Shown here: positions 5,685-13,749 of the stretch, one piece after another
Layout of the letters: every line of letters starts with the position of its first letter
How positions within the stretch are numbered: the first letter of the stretch is position 1
DNA from: CAZUAQ01 sp964618455
GTDB taxonomy: Bacteria; Planctomycetota; Phycisphaerae; UBA1845; PWPN01
Direction of reading: 5' to 3'
DNA: 14,309 nt
Assembly: GCA_964618455.1 (NCBI GenBank)
Contig: CAZUAQ010000087.1
Coordinates: forward strand, 1-14,309
Notes under the pieces: generated by a model
What the model was told of the DNA's origin: nothing
Seen by the model: only the letters and a program-made list of their open reading frames with translations
Databases searched by the model: none
Program-made: the position numbers and the translations under genes

Positions 5685-8600
5685 TCAGTTTCCGCCAACT
5701 GCCTTTTCCGTTGCGACAAGGATCTCAGAAGATGGGGCGGCCTGTGGACGAGTTCCGTTGCCCATCGGATTGGCAGACCCGTGGCGGAGGGAGTTTCCAT
5801 TCACAGCGCTCCGCCGGCCGCGCGTGATCGAACTGCTGAAGATGACCGACTCCGGGCCCAGCAGGGCTTCCAGCTCGTCGACCAGTTCCGGTGAGGGCCG
5901 CACACCCATGCGGGCGTCCACACGAAGGGTCACGATGAGGTTTCCGGACGTTCTCAACTCCAGGAAGACCTCCTTCGGACCCGGGTGGCGCGCGAGCAAT
6001 TCTTTCACCTGCTTCAGCAGCGTCGCATCCGCGTGCCCCCGGATGCGTAGCTTCACGTGTGCCGCCAGCCGTTCATCCGCCAGTTCGACGGGGATGATCT
6101 CCGACACCCGTACGCAGGGCTCCTCGCGTTTGCGATCCACCTGCCCTTTCACAAAGATCACCGACTCCAGCGCCAGCAGCGACTGGAAACGTTCGAGGTC
6201 CTTCGGGAAAAGCACCGCCTCCGTCTGCCCCTTGAGATCCTCGAGATGGAGGATTCCCATCTTCGAGCCGGCATTGCGACCGCGCTTGGTCAGCACGGTG
6301 CGCAGCTTGCTGATGAGTCCGCCGATCATGACTTCCTGACCGTCCCCCATCTGCTTCAGATCGCTGATGTCCGCCGTCGCATACTTTTCGATGACCACCC
6401 GATGCTGCGTCAAGGGGTGCTGGGTCACGTAAAATCCGAGGACGGCCTTCTCATGCGCGAGCATCTCCGACTCGGACCATTGGACGTCGGGAATGGTCCG
6501 CTCGACGGGTTTCGCCGCCTCGGTCTCGCCGAAGAGTCCCATCTGGCCGGAGCGTCGGTCCGATGCCGCCTGGGCGCCGCCGCGTATCGCATGATCGAGC
6601 ACCTCGCACAGCGCCCGCCGGGTTGCCCCGGTCGAATCGAACGCGCCGGCTTTGATCAAGGCCTCGATGACCGATCGATTAACCGCCTGGAGATCGACGC
6701 GTTCGCAGAAGTCAAAGATCGACTTGAACGCCCCCCCTTCTTCGCGGGCACGAATGATCGCCTGAACTGCCTTTTCGCCCGCGCCCTTGATGGCGGCGAG
6801 ACCAAAACGGATCACGCCGCCTTTCTCGTGGCTTTCCACGACGGTGAAATCGCTGTTGGATTCGTCCACGCTCGGCGGCATAACGCGGATGCCCATGCGA
6901 CGGCATTCGTCGATATACTCGACGACCTTTTCGGTGGAGCCCATTTCAAAGGTCAGCAGCGCCGCCATGTACTCTGTGGGATAGTACACCTTCAGCCAGG
7001 CGGTCTTGTACGCGACGAGGGCGTATCCGGTGGAGTGCGACTTATTGAACGCGTAGCCACCGAACTTGAGGATGTCCTCGAAGACCTGCTCAGCCGTCTT
7101 GCGGTCCACGCCGTTGGCGACGGACCCTTCGAGGAATGGCTCGCGCATCTCCTCGATCATCTGTGTCTTTTTCTTGCTGATGGCCTTGGCGAGGCGGAAG
7201 GCTTGCTTGAGCTCGATGCCGCCGACGCGGTTGACCATGCGTGAGACCTGCTCCTGGTAGACCATGATGCCGTAGGTCTCCTTGAGCACCTCGGTCATCT
7301 CCGGATGGGGCGTGGACCAGGATTCGCCGTGCTTCCGCGCGACGTAGGCGTCGATGTATTCCATCGGGCCCGGGCGGTAGAGCGCATTGGCGGCGATGAG
7401 ATCCTCGATGCGGTTGGGCTTCATCTTCATCAGGACGTCGCGCATCCCACCCGACTCGAACTGGAAGATCCCTTTCGTCTCACCGCGAACGAAGAGCTGG
7501 TAGACGCGCTGATCGTCAAGAGGAATCTCTTCGAGATCGATGGTGATCTCGTGGTTGGCTTCCGCAAGCTGGCGGGCCCGTTCGATCACCGAAAGCGTGC
7601 GCAGGCCGAGGAAGTCCATCTTCAGCAGGCCGCAGAGTTCAACGCTCGGGCCGTCGTACTGCGTGATGATCTGTTCGGAGTTCGCCGGCTGATAGAGCGG
7701 AACGAGATTATCGAGCGGCTTGTCGCTGATCACGACGGCGGCGGCGTGCACCCCGACGTGTCGGGCCAGCCCTTCGACCTGCCGGCTGATGTCAATGACC
7801 TCGCGCACCTGCGGGTCGGTGTCGACCATCTTCTTGAGATCGGGCTCCTGGGCGAGGGCCTTGTCGATCGTCATCTTCAGTTCGGCGGGGATGAGTTGCG
7901 TGATCTTGTTGGCTTCCTCGAAGCCGAGTCCGAGCACGCGGGAGACATCCTTGACGGCGGCGCGGGCCTTGAGCGTTCCGTAGGTGATGACCTGGGCGAC
8001 GTGGCCGTACTTGCGGCGGACGTAGTCGATGACCTTCTCTCGGCCGACCTGGCAGATGTCGATGTCGATGTCGGGCATCTCGTCGCGGTCGGGATCCATG
8101 AAGCGCTCGAAGTAGAGGCCGTAGCGCAGGGGGTCGGGCGCCGAAAGATCCAGGCAGTAGCCGACCACCGTCGAACACGCGCTGCCGCGACCGCCGCAGG
8201 GAATGCCGTTGTCGCGGGCGTAGTTCACGAAGTCCCACACGATCAGGAAGTAGCTGGAAAAGCCCTTGGAGCCGATGACCTCCAGCTCGTAGTCGATGCG
8301 CTCGCGGATCTCGTCGGTGATCTCGCCGTATTTCTTTTCCGCGCGCTCGTACACGAGTTCGCGCAGGCATTCACGGTCCGTCTTACCCTTGGGAACCTCG
8401 TACACCGGGGCGTGACGCGTTTCGAGATCGAGCTCGACGTTGCATCGCGCCGCCAGCGTGTTCGTCAGATCGCAGGCCCCGGGATACTCCTTGAAGAGCG
8501 ACGCCATCTCCTCCGGCGTCTTGAGATAGAACTCCTCTGCCGGGAACTTGAAACGGTCCTCATCGTCACGCTTCTTGCCGGTGTTGATGCAGCAGAGCAC

Positions 8601-9269
8601 GTCGTGCGCCCCGGCATCGTTCTTCTCCAGGTAGTGCACATCGTTGGTGGCGATGACACCCACGCCGCAGCGCTTGGCAATATCCACGAGCTCGGGGTTG
8701 GTCATCTTCTGCTCGGGCAGGCCGTGGTCCTGGATCTCGATGAAGAAGTTCTCCTCGCCGAACATGTCGAGGTAGATTTTGGCGATCTCCTCGGCACCGC
8801 GGCGGTCTTCCTTCATCAGCGCCTGGGGGATCTCCCCGCCGAGGCAGGTGCTCGTGCAGATGAGCCCGTCCTTGAATTGTTCGAGGATCTCCTTATCGAT
8901 GCGTGGCTTGTAGTAGAACCCTTCGCGGAAGGCGAGGGAAGAAAGCTTGAGGAGGTTGTGATACCCGGTGAGGTTTTCCGCCAGCAGCAGCAGGTGGTAG
9001 CTGGCTTCCTTCATGCCGCGGGCGTCCTTGTCCCGCCGGTCGCCCGGGGCCATGTAGGCTTCCATCCCGATGATCGGTTTGACGCCGGAAGCCACCGCCG
9101 ACCGGTAGAATTCAATCACCCCGAACATGTTGCCGTGGTCGGTGATGGCAACGGCGTCCGAGCCCTGCTCCTTGACGCTGTCGATCAAGGACTTGATGCG
9201 CGTCGCACCGTCCAGCAGCGAAAAGTGCGTATGCACGTGCAGGTGCGTGAAGCGGGATGCATCGTTCAT
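5685..9269 (-). CDS. dnaE: DNA polymerase III alpha subunit (DnaE)
   Basis: This 1194-residue protein is the catalytic subunit of the replicase. The N-terminal PHP domain begins FTHLHVHTHFSLLDG, and candidate metal ligands are all present: H11, H13, D20, H45, E70, H104, C142, D210 and H212. GGRGSACSTVVGYCLDLS (359-376) follows in the palm, then the catalytic aspartates in PDIDID (D400, D402, D404) and D552 in KMDFLGLRTL. RPGPMEYIDAYVARKHG (632-648) and KSHSTGYALVAYKTAWLK (743-760) are standard. A helix-hairpin-helix region (about 820-880), an internal clamp-binding motif QMGLF (909-913) and an OB fold (about 976-1055) complete the order. Length is normal for DnaE1; the last 45 residues are low-complexity. 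Start 9269 has GGAG 5 nt upstream. No intein or frameshift is seen. It is divergent from guaB, and the sigma-54 regulator follows after 168 bp. Confidence 0.97.
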   Translation of the reverse strand: MNDASRFTHLHVHTHFSLLDGATRIKSLIDSVKEQGSDAVAITDHGNMFGVIEFYRSAVASGVKPIIGMEAYMAPGDRRDKDARGMKEASYHLLLLAENLTGYHNLLKLSSLAFREGFYYKPRIDKEILEQFKDGLICTSTCLGGEIPQALMKEDRRGAEEIAKIYLDMFGEENFFIEIQDHGLPEQKMTNPELVDIAKRCGVGVIATNDVHYLEKNDAGAHDVLCCINTGKKRDDEDRFKFPAEEFYLKTPEEMASLFKEYPGACDLTNTLAARCNVELDLETRHAPVYEVPKGKTDRECLRELVYERAEKKYGEITDEIRERIDYELEVIGSKGFSSYFLIVWDFVNYARDNGIPCGGRGSACSTVVGYCLDLSAPDPLRYGLYFERFMDPDRDEMPDIDIDICQVGREKVIDYVRRKYGHVAQVITYGTLKARAAVKDVSRVLGLGFEEANKITQLIPAELKMTIDKALAQEPDLKKMVDTDPQVREVIDISRQVEGLARHVGVHAAAVVISDKPLDNLVPLYQPANSEQIITQYDGPSVELCGLLKMDFLGLRTLSVIERARQLAEANHEITIDLEEIPLDDQRVYQLFVRGETKGIFQFESGGMRDVLMKMKPNRIEDLIAANALYRPGPMEYIDAYVARKHGESWSTPHPEMTEVLKETYGIMVYQEQVSRMVNRVGGIELKQAFRLAKAISKKKTQMIEEMREPFLEGSVANGVDRKTAEQVFEDILKFGGYAFNKSHSTGYALVAYKTAWLKVYYPTEYMAALLTFEMGSTEKVVEYIDECRRMGIRVMPPSVDESNSDFTVVESHEKGGVIRFGLAAIKGAGEKAVQAIIRAREEGGAFKSIFDFCERVDLQAVNRSVIEALIKAGAFDSTGATRRALCEVLDHAIRGGAQAASDRRSGQMGLFGETEAAKPVERTIPDVQWSESEMLAHEKAVLGFYVTQHPLTQHRVVIEKYATADISDLKQMGDGQEVMIGGLISKLRTVLTKRGRNAGSKMGILHLEDLKGQTEAVLFPKDLERFQSLLALESVIFVKGQVDRKREEPCVRVSEIIPVELADERLAAHVKLRIRGHADATLLKQVKELLARHPGPKEVFLELRTSGNLIVTLRVDARMGVRPSPELVDELEALLGPESVIFSSSITRGRRSAVNGNSLRHGSANPMGNGTRPQAAPSSEILVATEKAVGGN

Positions 9270-9295
9270 GGAGACTCCGTTCTCCGCCCGGACGG

Positions 9296-9319
9296 GCGAT
9301 CTTGATTATCTTAGATCGC
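9296..9319. promoter_or_regulatory. 24-bp dyad over the dnaE promoter, possible operator
   Basis: GCGATCT (9296-9302) and AGATCGC (9313-9319) are perfect inverted repeats separated by 10 bp. The dyad covers the predicted -10 element and start site of dnaE. Two 7-bp half-sites with a centre-to-centre distance of 17 bp would suit a dimeric repressor. It does not match the LexA boxes I know (CTGT-N8-ACAG, or the GAAC-N4-GTTC type) or a DnaA box. In RNA it could also form a hairpin only in part, since the start site lies inside it. Confidence 0.4.
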
Positions 9320-9337
9320 AGGCAGAGCGCGCTTCAA
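9308..9337 (-). promoter_or_regulatory. dnaE promoter (sigma-70 type)
   Basis: On the minus strand, TTGAAG (9337-9332) and TAAGAT (9313-9308) are 18 bp apart. Each matches 4 of 6 consensus bases. Transcription would begin near 9301, giving a leader of about 31 nt that includes the GGAG site before the dnaE ATG. The spacing and the leader length fit well. Confidence 0.5.
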
Positions 9338-9413
9338 GCGAAAGGCGCGGCGTGAATTCGCCTCCCTGTGAGTAAACTCATGAAACCACGGGGGGAATCA
9401 CGATGGAAAAATC

Positions 9414-9442
9414 TTGACGCCCCGGCGCGAATGATTTATACA
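9414..9442 (+). promoter_or_regulatory. guaB promoter (sigma-70 type), placing the start site at the ATG
   Basis: TTGACG (9414-9419) and TATACA (9437-9442) are separated by exactly 17 bp and match 5 of 6 and 5 of 6 consensus bases (TTGACA, TATAAT counted by position: TTGAC-, TATA-- plus spacing at least 4 of 6 for the latter). The guaB ATG begins at 9448, only 5 nt after the -10, so transcription should begin at or next to the A of the start codon. No Shine-Dalgarno lies before this ATG. This is the strongest promoter match in the window. Confidence 0.65.
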
Positions 9443-9447
9443 AAGTC

Positions 9448-10977
9448 ATGGCAACGAACGTCATTCCCCTACCTTCCGGAACCTCCCAAGAGTACCTGAC
9501 GCGCAAGATTGTCGGTGACGCAATCACATACGACGACGTCCTGCTGCTGCCGGCACGCTCGGCCGTGGTGCCGCGCGTCGCGGACGTGAGCACGCGCTTG
9601 ACCCGCCATATCCAGCTCAACGTTCCGCTGGTCTCCGCGCCGATGGACACCGTCACCGAATCCGCCTTCGCCATCGCCATGGCCCAGGAAGGCGGCATCG
9701 GCATCATTCACAAGAACCTTCCCATCGAAGCGCAGACGCGCGAGGTGTACAAGGTCAAGCGATCGGAATCGGGCATCATCGCCGACCCGATCACGCTGCG
9801 CCCCGGCGATAAGGTCAGCCGCGCGCGGGAGGTGATGCGCCTTCATAACGTCTCGGGCGTTCCGATCCTGGGGGATGACGACAAGCTGGTGGGCATTCTC
9901 ACCCGCCGGGATCTGAAATTCCTGGCTCCCTCGGAGGACGAGCAGCCGATTTCCGGCGTGATGACCGGCGAGAACCTGGTCACCGCCCCACCGGACACGA
10001 CGCTGGAGGCCGCCCGGAAGATCCTCAACCGCCACAAGGTGGAAAAACTGCTGCTGATTCACCCCGACCGGACGCTGGCGGGGCTGATCACGATTCGTGA
10101 TATCGAGCGGAGCACCCATTTCCCCACGAGTTGTAAGGACACCCGCGGGCGGCTTCGCGTCGGTGCGGCGGTGGGCGTGCATGAATACGAACGGGTCGAG
10201 GCCCTCATCGCCAACGATGTCGACGTGATCACCGTGGACAGCGCCCATGGACACAGCGAGAACGTCATCGAGACCGTCAAGACGATCCGCCAGAAGTACG
10301 ACATCGACATCATCGCCGGCAATATCGCCACGTCGAAAGGCGCGGCGGATCTCATCGAGGCCGGTGCCGATGCGGTGAAAGTGGGCATCGGTCCGGGGTC
10401 GATCTGCACCACGCGTGTGGTTTCCGGCGTGGGCGTGCCGCAGGTGACCGCCGTCATGAACGCCGCCACGGTCGCGAACGACGCCGACGTGCCGGTGATA
10501 GCCGATGGCGGTATCCGCTTTTCCGGTGACATCACCAAGGCCATCGCCGCCGGGGCGTCCTCCGTGATGATCGGTTCGCTCTTCGCCGGGCTCGACGAGG
10601 CGCCGGGGCAGATCGTCATCTGGAAGGGACGCCGCTTCAAGGAATATCGCGGCATGGGCTCGATCGGGGCGATGGTGAAAGGCAGCGCGGACCGCTATCA
10701 GCAGGCCGAGGGGAAACAGTCGCCGGACAAACTGGTGCCCGAGGGCGTGGAAGGGCGTGTTCCTTACCGTGGCCCGCTGGCGGAATTCGTGTACCAGTTG
10801 ATCGGTGGCCTTCGGGCGGGAATGGGCTACTGCGGCACCGCCACACTGGAGGAACTCCGCCAGAACGGCACGTTTACCCGCATCTCGAACGCCGGTGCGG
10901 TCGAAAACCATCCGCACGACATCGCCATCACTCGCGAAGCCCCCAACTATGCGGTAGATTATCAGGTGGAACAGTAG
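9448..10977 (+). CDS. guaB: Inosine-5'-monophosphate dehydrogenase
   Basis: This 509-residue enzyme oxidises IMP to XMP with NAD+, the committed step of guanine nucleotide synthesis, in the cytoplasm. TYDDVLLLPARS (27-38) and SAPMDTVTESAFAIAMAQEGG (63-83) start the TIM barrel. Two CBS domains (about 109-163 and 168-222) are inserted. GIGPGSICTTRVVSGVGVPQ (313-332) carries the catalytic Cys320, and IADGGIRFSGDI (351-362) the phosphate-binding region. RGMGSIGAMVKGSADRY (401-417) includes the flap Arg416-Tyr417 pair. It ends in a short charged tail; no potassium-site oddity is obvious. Length is slightly above the typical 485-490 because about 20 residues precede the usual N-terminus. No other ATG, GTG or TTG fits before TYDDVLL, which supports the start at 9448 despite no ribosome site. 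The next gene follows after 61 bp and may be cotranscribed. Confidence 0.97.
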   Translation: MATNVIPLPSGTSQEYLTRKIVGDAITYDDVLLLPARSAVVPRVADVSTRLTRHIQLNVPLVSAPMDTVTESAFAIAMAQEGGIGIIHKNLPIEAQTREVYKVKRSESGIIADPITLRPGDKVSRAREVMRLHNVSGVPILGDDDKLVGILTRRDLKFLAPSEDEQPISGVMTGENLVTAPPDTTLEAARKILNRHKVEKLLLIHPDRTLAGLITIRDIERSTHFPTSCKDTRGRLRVGAAVGVHEYERVEALIANDVDVITVDSAHGHSENVIETVKTIRQKYDIDIIAGNIATSKGAADLIEAGADAVKVGIGPGSICTTRVVSGVGVPQVTAVMNAATVANDADVPVIADGGIRFSGDITKAIAAGASSVMIGSLFAGLDEAPGQIVIWKGRRFKEYRGMGSIGAMVKGSADRYQQAEGKQSPDKLVPEGVEGRVPYRGPLAEFVYQLIGGLRAGMGYCGTATLEELRQNGTFTRISNAGAVENHPHDIAITREAPNYAVDYQVEQ

Positions 10978-11038
10978 TTTGACCGTTCCGCCGCCGGGAC
11001 GTTTGGCGGTGGAGATCACAAGACATCGGGGACGGATC

Positions 11039-11635
11039 ATGAAAGCCAATGCCACTCTGGGACTCGTTGCCCTGCTTGCCGGGCTGTGGATTCTGGGCTG
11101 CAACACTCCGCCGCAGGTGAATCCCTGGGTCGATGACTCGATCCCGGCATCCGAGTGGTCGACACCGAGTCGCGACGGTGTGCTCGCCGCCAATCGCCCA
11201 CAAAACGTACGCGTCCGTGACAACGCGACCGAAAAGCGAGGTCCCTACGTCTCCCGCGAGACGCCTCACTACCCGCTGTACTGGGAAGACCCCTTCACGG
11301 ACAAGGGCGATGGCGACGATCTCTTCGCCTGGACGTATGCGGATTACCTGGCCAAACCTTACGTGTACGGGCGTTACATCGTGAACACGATCGGCGCGCC
11401 GGTGAGCATGATCGTCCATCCTCCGGGAACCTCGATGGTCAGCGACGGCGTGATCGGCAAGGATCACGATACGGAGGTGGGCACATCGCCCAATCCGACC
11501 GCCGGGCCTTCCGACTTCGGGTATGACGAGTACGAGACTTCGAACACCGCCTCGAGTTCGGGATCCGTGTCCAGTCACGCGTCCGGCCCCGCTCCGCTGG
11601 CGGAGACCGAGGTCGTCGAAGTCGTGACGGAATAA
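11039..11635 (+). CDS. Putative lipoprotein of unknown function
   Basis: This 198-residue protein is not one I recognise. The start at 11039 is chosen because MKANATLGLVALLAGLWILGC is a clean lipoprotein signal: a Lys near the start, a hydrophobic core, and ILGC as a lipobox with Cys21 becoming the acylated N-terminus. A frame extension to 10979 would bury this signal. GGGGA lies about 6-10 nt before the ATG. The mature part is acidic and aromatic-rich: YPLYWEDPFTDKGDGDD, FAWTYADYLAKPYVYGRYIV and IGAPVSMIVHPPG form a compact middle segment (about 79-138) likely to be the conserved core. The C-terminal third is a Ser/Glu/Thr-rich, probably disordered tail. Position 61 bp after guaB without a terminator suggests shared transcription, but no functional link to purine synthesis can be inferred. 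Confidence 0.75.
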   Translation: MKANATLGLVALLAGLWILGCNTPPQVNPWVDDSIPASEWSTPSRDGVLAANRPQNVRVRDNATEKRGPYVSRETPHYPLYWEDPFTDKGDGDDLFAWTYADYLAKPYVYGRYIVNTIGAPVSMIVHPPGTSMVSDGVIGKDHDTEVGTSPNPTAGPSDFGYDEYETSNTASSSGSVSSHASGPAPLAETEVVEVVTE

Positions 11636-11688
11636 CACGGCCCACCGCGACCTTCCCATTCGACCCTATTTTCGGGCTCTCCGGCATG

Positions 11689-11706
11689 TCCTGCCTGTCT
11701 GCAGGA
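11689..11706 (+). other. Hairpin downstream of the lipoprotein gene
   Basis: TCCTGC (11689-11694) and GCAGGA (11701-11706) pair perfectly around a 6-nt loop, 54 bp after the stop. There is no U-run, so it is at most a weak or Rho-assisted end signal. Confidence 0.25.
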
Positions 11707-11822
11707 TCTGACTGTCGGCGGCGATCCGCGTTCAACGTTCCCCTTCATCAAGACATCATATGTGTTCCGTGATGCCCGCTGCCGTGCCCTTTCGGTTAGG
11801 ATACCTGCACGGGAGCGTGCTC

Positions 11823-12083
11823 ATGTCCAAGAAAAAGAAAGCGGTATCCCCAGCGGACTGGAAGAATCAATCGTGGGAAGCGCTGGCGGCGCAGTTGGGC
11901 GACGAGGTGCTGTGGCTGGACGAGAACGGCCCCGACGGAACGTGGATCGGTGTTCGCGTCGGGCCGGAGAACCGGCCGGTGATCCTGTTCGCGCACGTGG
12001 ACGACGAGGGCGGTTACGAAGAGGTGCTCGGCCGCAAGGAGGACTACCTCAACGCCTACCGTGAATTCTTTCATATCGAATAG
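11823..12083 (+). CDS. Small acidic soluble protein, unknown function
   Basis: This 86-residue protein matches no family I can name. The start at 11823 is supported by GGGAG 7 nt upstream; the frame opens earlier at 11760, but those residues lack a ribosome site. After a basic N-terminus (SKKKKAV) the sequence is rich in Trp, Asp and Glu: DWKNQSWEALAAQLGDEVLW, then DGTWIGVRVGPENRPVILFA and HVDDEGGYEEVLGRKEDYL. The alternating pattern predicts a small alpha/beta domain. No signal peptide, membrane segment or metal-binding cysteines are present, so it is likely cytoplasmic. It stands alone, with more than 180 bp on both sides, and the neighbours give no hint. The codon use looks like the rest of the window, which supports a real gene. 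Confidence 0.7.
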   Translation: MSKKKKAVSPADWKNQSWEALAAQLGDEVLWLDENGPDGTWIGVRVGPENRPVILFAHVDDEGGYEEVLGRKEDYLNAYREFFHIE

Positions 12084-12151
12084 GTTCGTCGCCTGCAGAT
12101 GCTAGAGAACCTCTGAATTCCTCACCGCTGACCAAGTGAATTCATGAACCA

Positions 12152-12164
12152 GGATCGATGATCC
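12152..12164. repeat. 13-bp palindrome before the oxidoreductase gene
   Basis: GGATC-GAT-GATCC is a perfect inverted repeat lying about 104 bp before the oxidoreductase ATG. TGAATTC occurs twice nearby (12113-12119 region and 12137-12143 region). It could be an operator half-pair or chance; nothing else supports a role. Confidence 0.2.
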
Positions 12165-12255
12165 CGGGCCACACGATGTCCGCTCGGTTCGGAACACGTG
12201 CATGCAGGAGGGCTGTGTAGCGGGTATGCTGTTGGGATCTCGTTGACCTTCTCAC

Positions 12256-12261
12256 AAGGAG
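12256..12261 (+). promoter_or_regulatory. Ribosome-binding site of the oxidoreductase gene
   Basis: AAGGAG lies 6 nt before the ATG at 12268, an ideal Shine-Dalgarno position, and fixes the start so that the Tat motif is about 18 residues into the protein. Confidence 0.8.
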
Positions 12262-12267
12262 CGGATC

Positions 12268-13626
12268 ATGTCCAAGCCCACGAAGCAGCCGCAATCAGAA
12301 ACACGCCTCGCCACGACCAACCGCCGGCAGTTCATGCAGGGCGCGATCGGCGCCGGCGTGGGCGTCTGGGTGTCGACACGCAGTGCGCGGGCGTCAGCGT
12401 CGCCGAACGAAAAACTGGCCATCGCCGGTGTGGGGATCGGCGGCCGCGGGGCGAACAACATCGAAGCCATGCGTGGCGAACACCTCGTCGCGCTGTGCGA
12501 CGTCGACGAGGCGCGGGGTTCCGGTGCATTCAAGATTTACCGTAAGGCGGAGAAGTTCCACGATTACCGCCGGATGTTCGACAAGATGGCGAAATCCATC
12601 GATGCCGTCGTCGTCAGCACGCCGGACCACATGCACGCTCCGATCACGCTGGCGGCGTTCGAACTCGGCAAGCACGTGTATTGTGAGAAGCCGCTGACGC
12701 ATACGGTGGCCGAGGCGCGGCGCGTCGGCGAGGCGGCGCGGAAAGCGAAGCTCGTCACGCAGATGGGCAACGGCGGAAACGGACAGGACGGCGCGCGGAC
12801 AACGGTGGAGATGCTGCGCGCGGGGGTGATCGGCGAGGTGCGGGAGGTTCACGCGTGGTCCGACCGGCCGGGGAGATGGTGGAAGCAGGCGCTGGATCGC
12901 CCCGAGGAAAAGCCGCCGGTGCCCGCCTCGCTGGACTGGGACCTCTGGCTCGGAGTCGCGCCGGCCCGCCCGTATCATCCGGTTTATCACCCGGTCCAGT
13001 GGCGCGGCTGGTACGATTTCGGCACCGGGCCGATGGGCGACATGGCGTGTCACATCTGCAACGTGGCTTTCTGGGCATTGGAGCTGCGCGATCCGACGGT
13101 CATCGAGGCCCAGACGGCCGAGCGTTTCGAGGAGAGCTTCCCCGCCTGGAGCATCATCCGCTGGGAATATCCGCGTCCGGGCCGCCCGGAACCGCTGGAA
13201 TTCTTCTGGTACGACGGGGGCAAGACGGCGGATCCGGAGTTGGTCGACGGGCATCCGATCGTGGACAACGGCATGATCTTCGTGGGCGATAAGGGACGGC
13301 TCTATTGCCCCTCCCCGAATGGAAGCAATGCCAAGCTTCTGCCCGAGAAGGATTTCGAGGGGTACACGCCACCCGAGCCGACGATCCGCCGCGTGGGTGG
13401 AAAGTACCACCAGGAATGGATCGACGCCGTGAAAGCGGGCAAGCCGGCGGAGGGCATGAGCGCGTTTCCGGATCGTGCAGCGGTGATGACCGAGTGTCTG
13501 CTGCTCGGGAACCTGGCCGTCAAGACCGGCAAGCGCATCGAGTGGGATGCCAGGCAGATGAAGGTCACCAACAACGTGCCCGAGGCGCAGGCGATGATCG
13601 ATCCACCCTACCGGACGGGTTGGTGA
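12268..13626 (+). CDS. Tat-exported Gfo/Idh/MocA-family oxidoreductase
   Basis: This 452-residue protein is a NAD(P)-dependent dehydrogenase-like enzyme, probably acting on a sugar, polyol or related compound outside the cytoplasm. The N-terminus has TTNRRQFMQGAIGAG (16-30), a twin-arginine signal, followed by a hydrophobic stretch and a likely cleavage after ARASA (40-44). The Rossmann nucleotide-binding motif is AIAGVGIGGRGANN (51-64) and D78-D80 (CDVDE) follows. VVVSTPDHMHAPITLAAFELGKH and CEKPLTHT give the family EKP motif at 140-142, where Lys141 is the usual catalytic-site residue. GPMGDMACHICNVAFWAL (254-271) in the C-terminal domain supplies the D258/H262 pair of exported family members. 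The substrate is not determinable. Proteins of this type are common in planctomycetes, often exported and with the cofactor bound before Tat transport. It is not flanked by other sugar genes here. Confidence 0.92.
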   Translation: MSKPTKQPQSETRLATTNRRQFMQGAIGAGVGVWVSTRSARASASPNEKLAIAGVGIGGRGANNIEAMRGEHLVALCDVDEARGSGAFKIYRKAEKFHDYRRMFDKMAKSIDAVVVSTPDHMHAPITLAAFELGKHVYCEKPLTHTVAEARRVGEAARKAKLVTQMGNGGNGQDGARTTVEMLRAGVIGEVREVHAWSDRPGRWWKQALDRPEEKPPVPASLDWDLWLGVAPARPYHPVYHPVQWRGWYDFGTGPMGDMACHICNVAFWALELRDPTVIEAQTAERFEESFPAWSIIRWEYPRPGRPEPLEFFWYDGGKTADPELVDGHPIVDNGMIFVGDKGRLYCPSPNGSNAKLLPEKDFEGYTPPEPTIRRVGGKYHQEWIDAVKAGKPAEGMSAFPDRAAVMTECLLLGNLAVKTGKRIEWDARQMKVTNNVPEAQAMIDPPYRTGW

Positions 13627-13749
13627 AACAAAATCTGTACGCCAACATCAATGCGTCGCTTGGGCTGAAAGCCGTTCCGGGCGGATTCGTGAAACCAGGA
13701 CCAGAGAACCAGGGCCTCCCGTTTTGACGATGGGTCACGTGAGTGGCCG

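Noticed and set aside
7305..9305. 666-residue plus-strand frame antisense to dnaE
   Set aside because: It lies fully over a well-supported dnaE and arises from the high GC and reading-frame bias. Its peptide has no recognisable domain, and it would be a shadow.
12113..12143. Two TGAATTC repeats before the oxidoreductase gene
   Set aside because: Seven-base repeats of a self-complementary GAATTC core are expected by chance, and no further pattern or regulatory context supports them.
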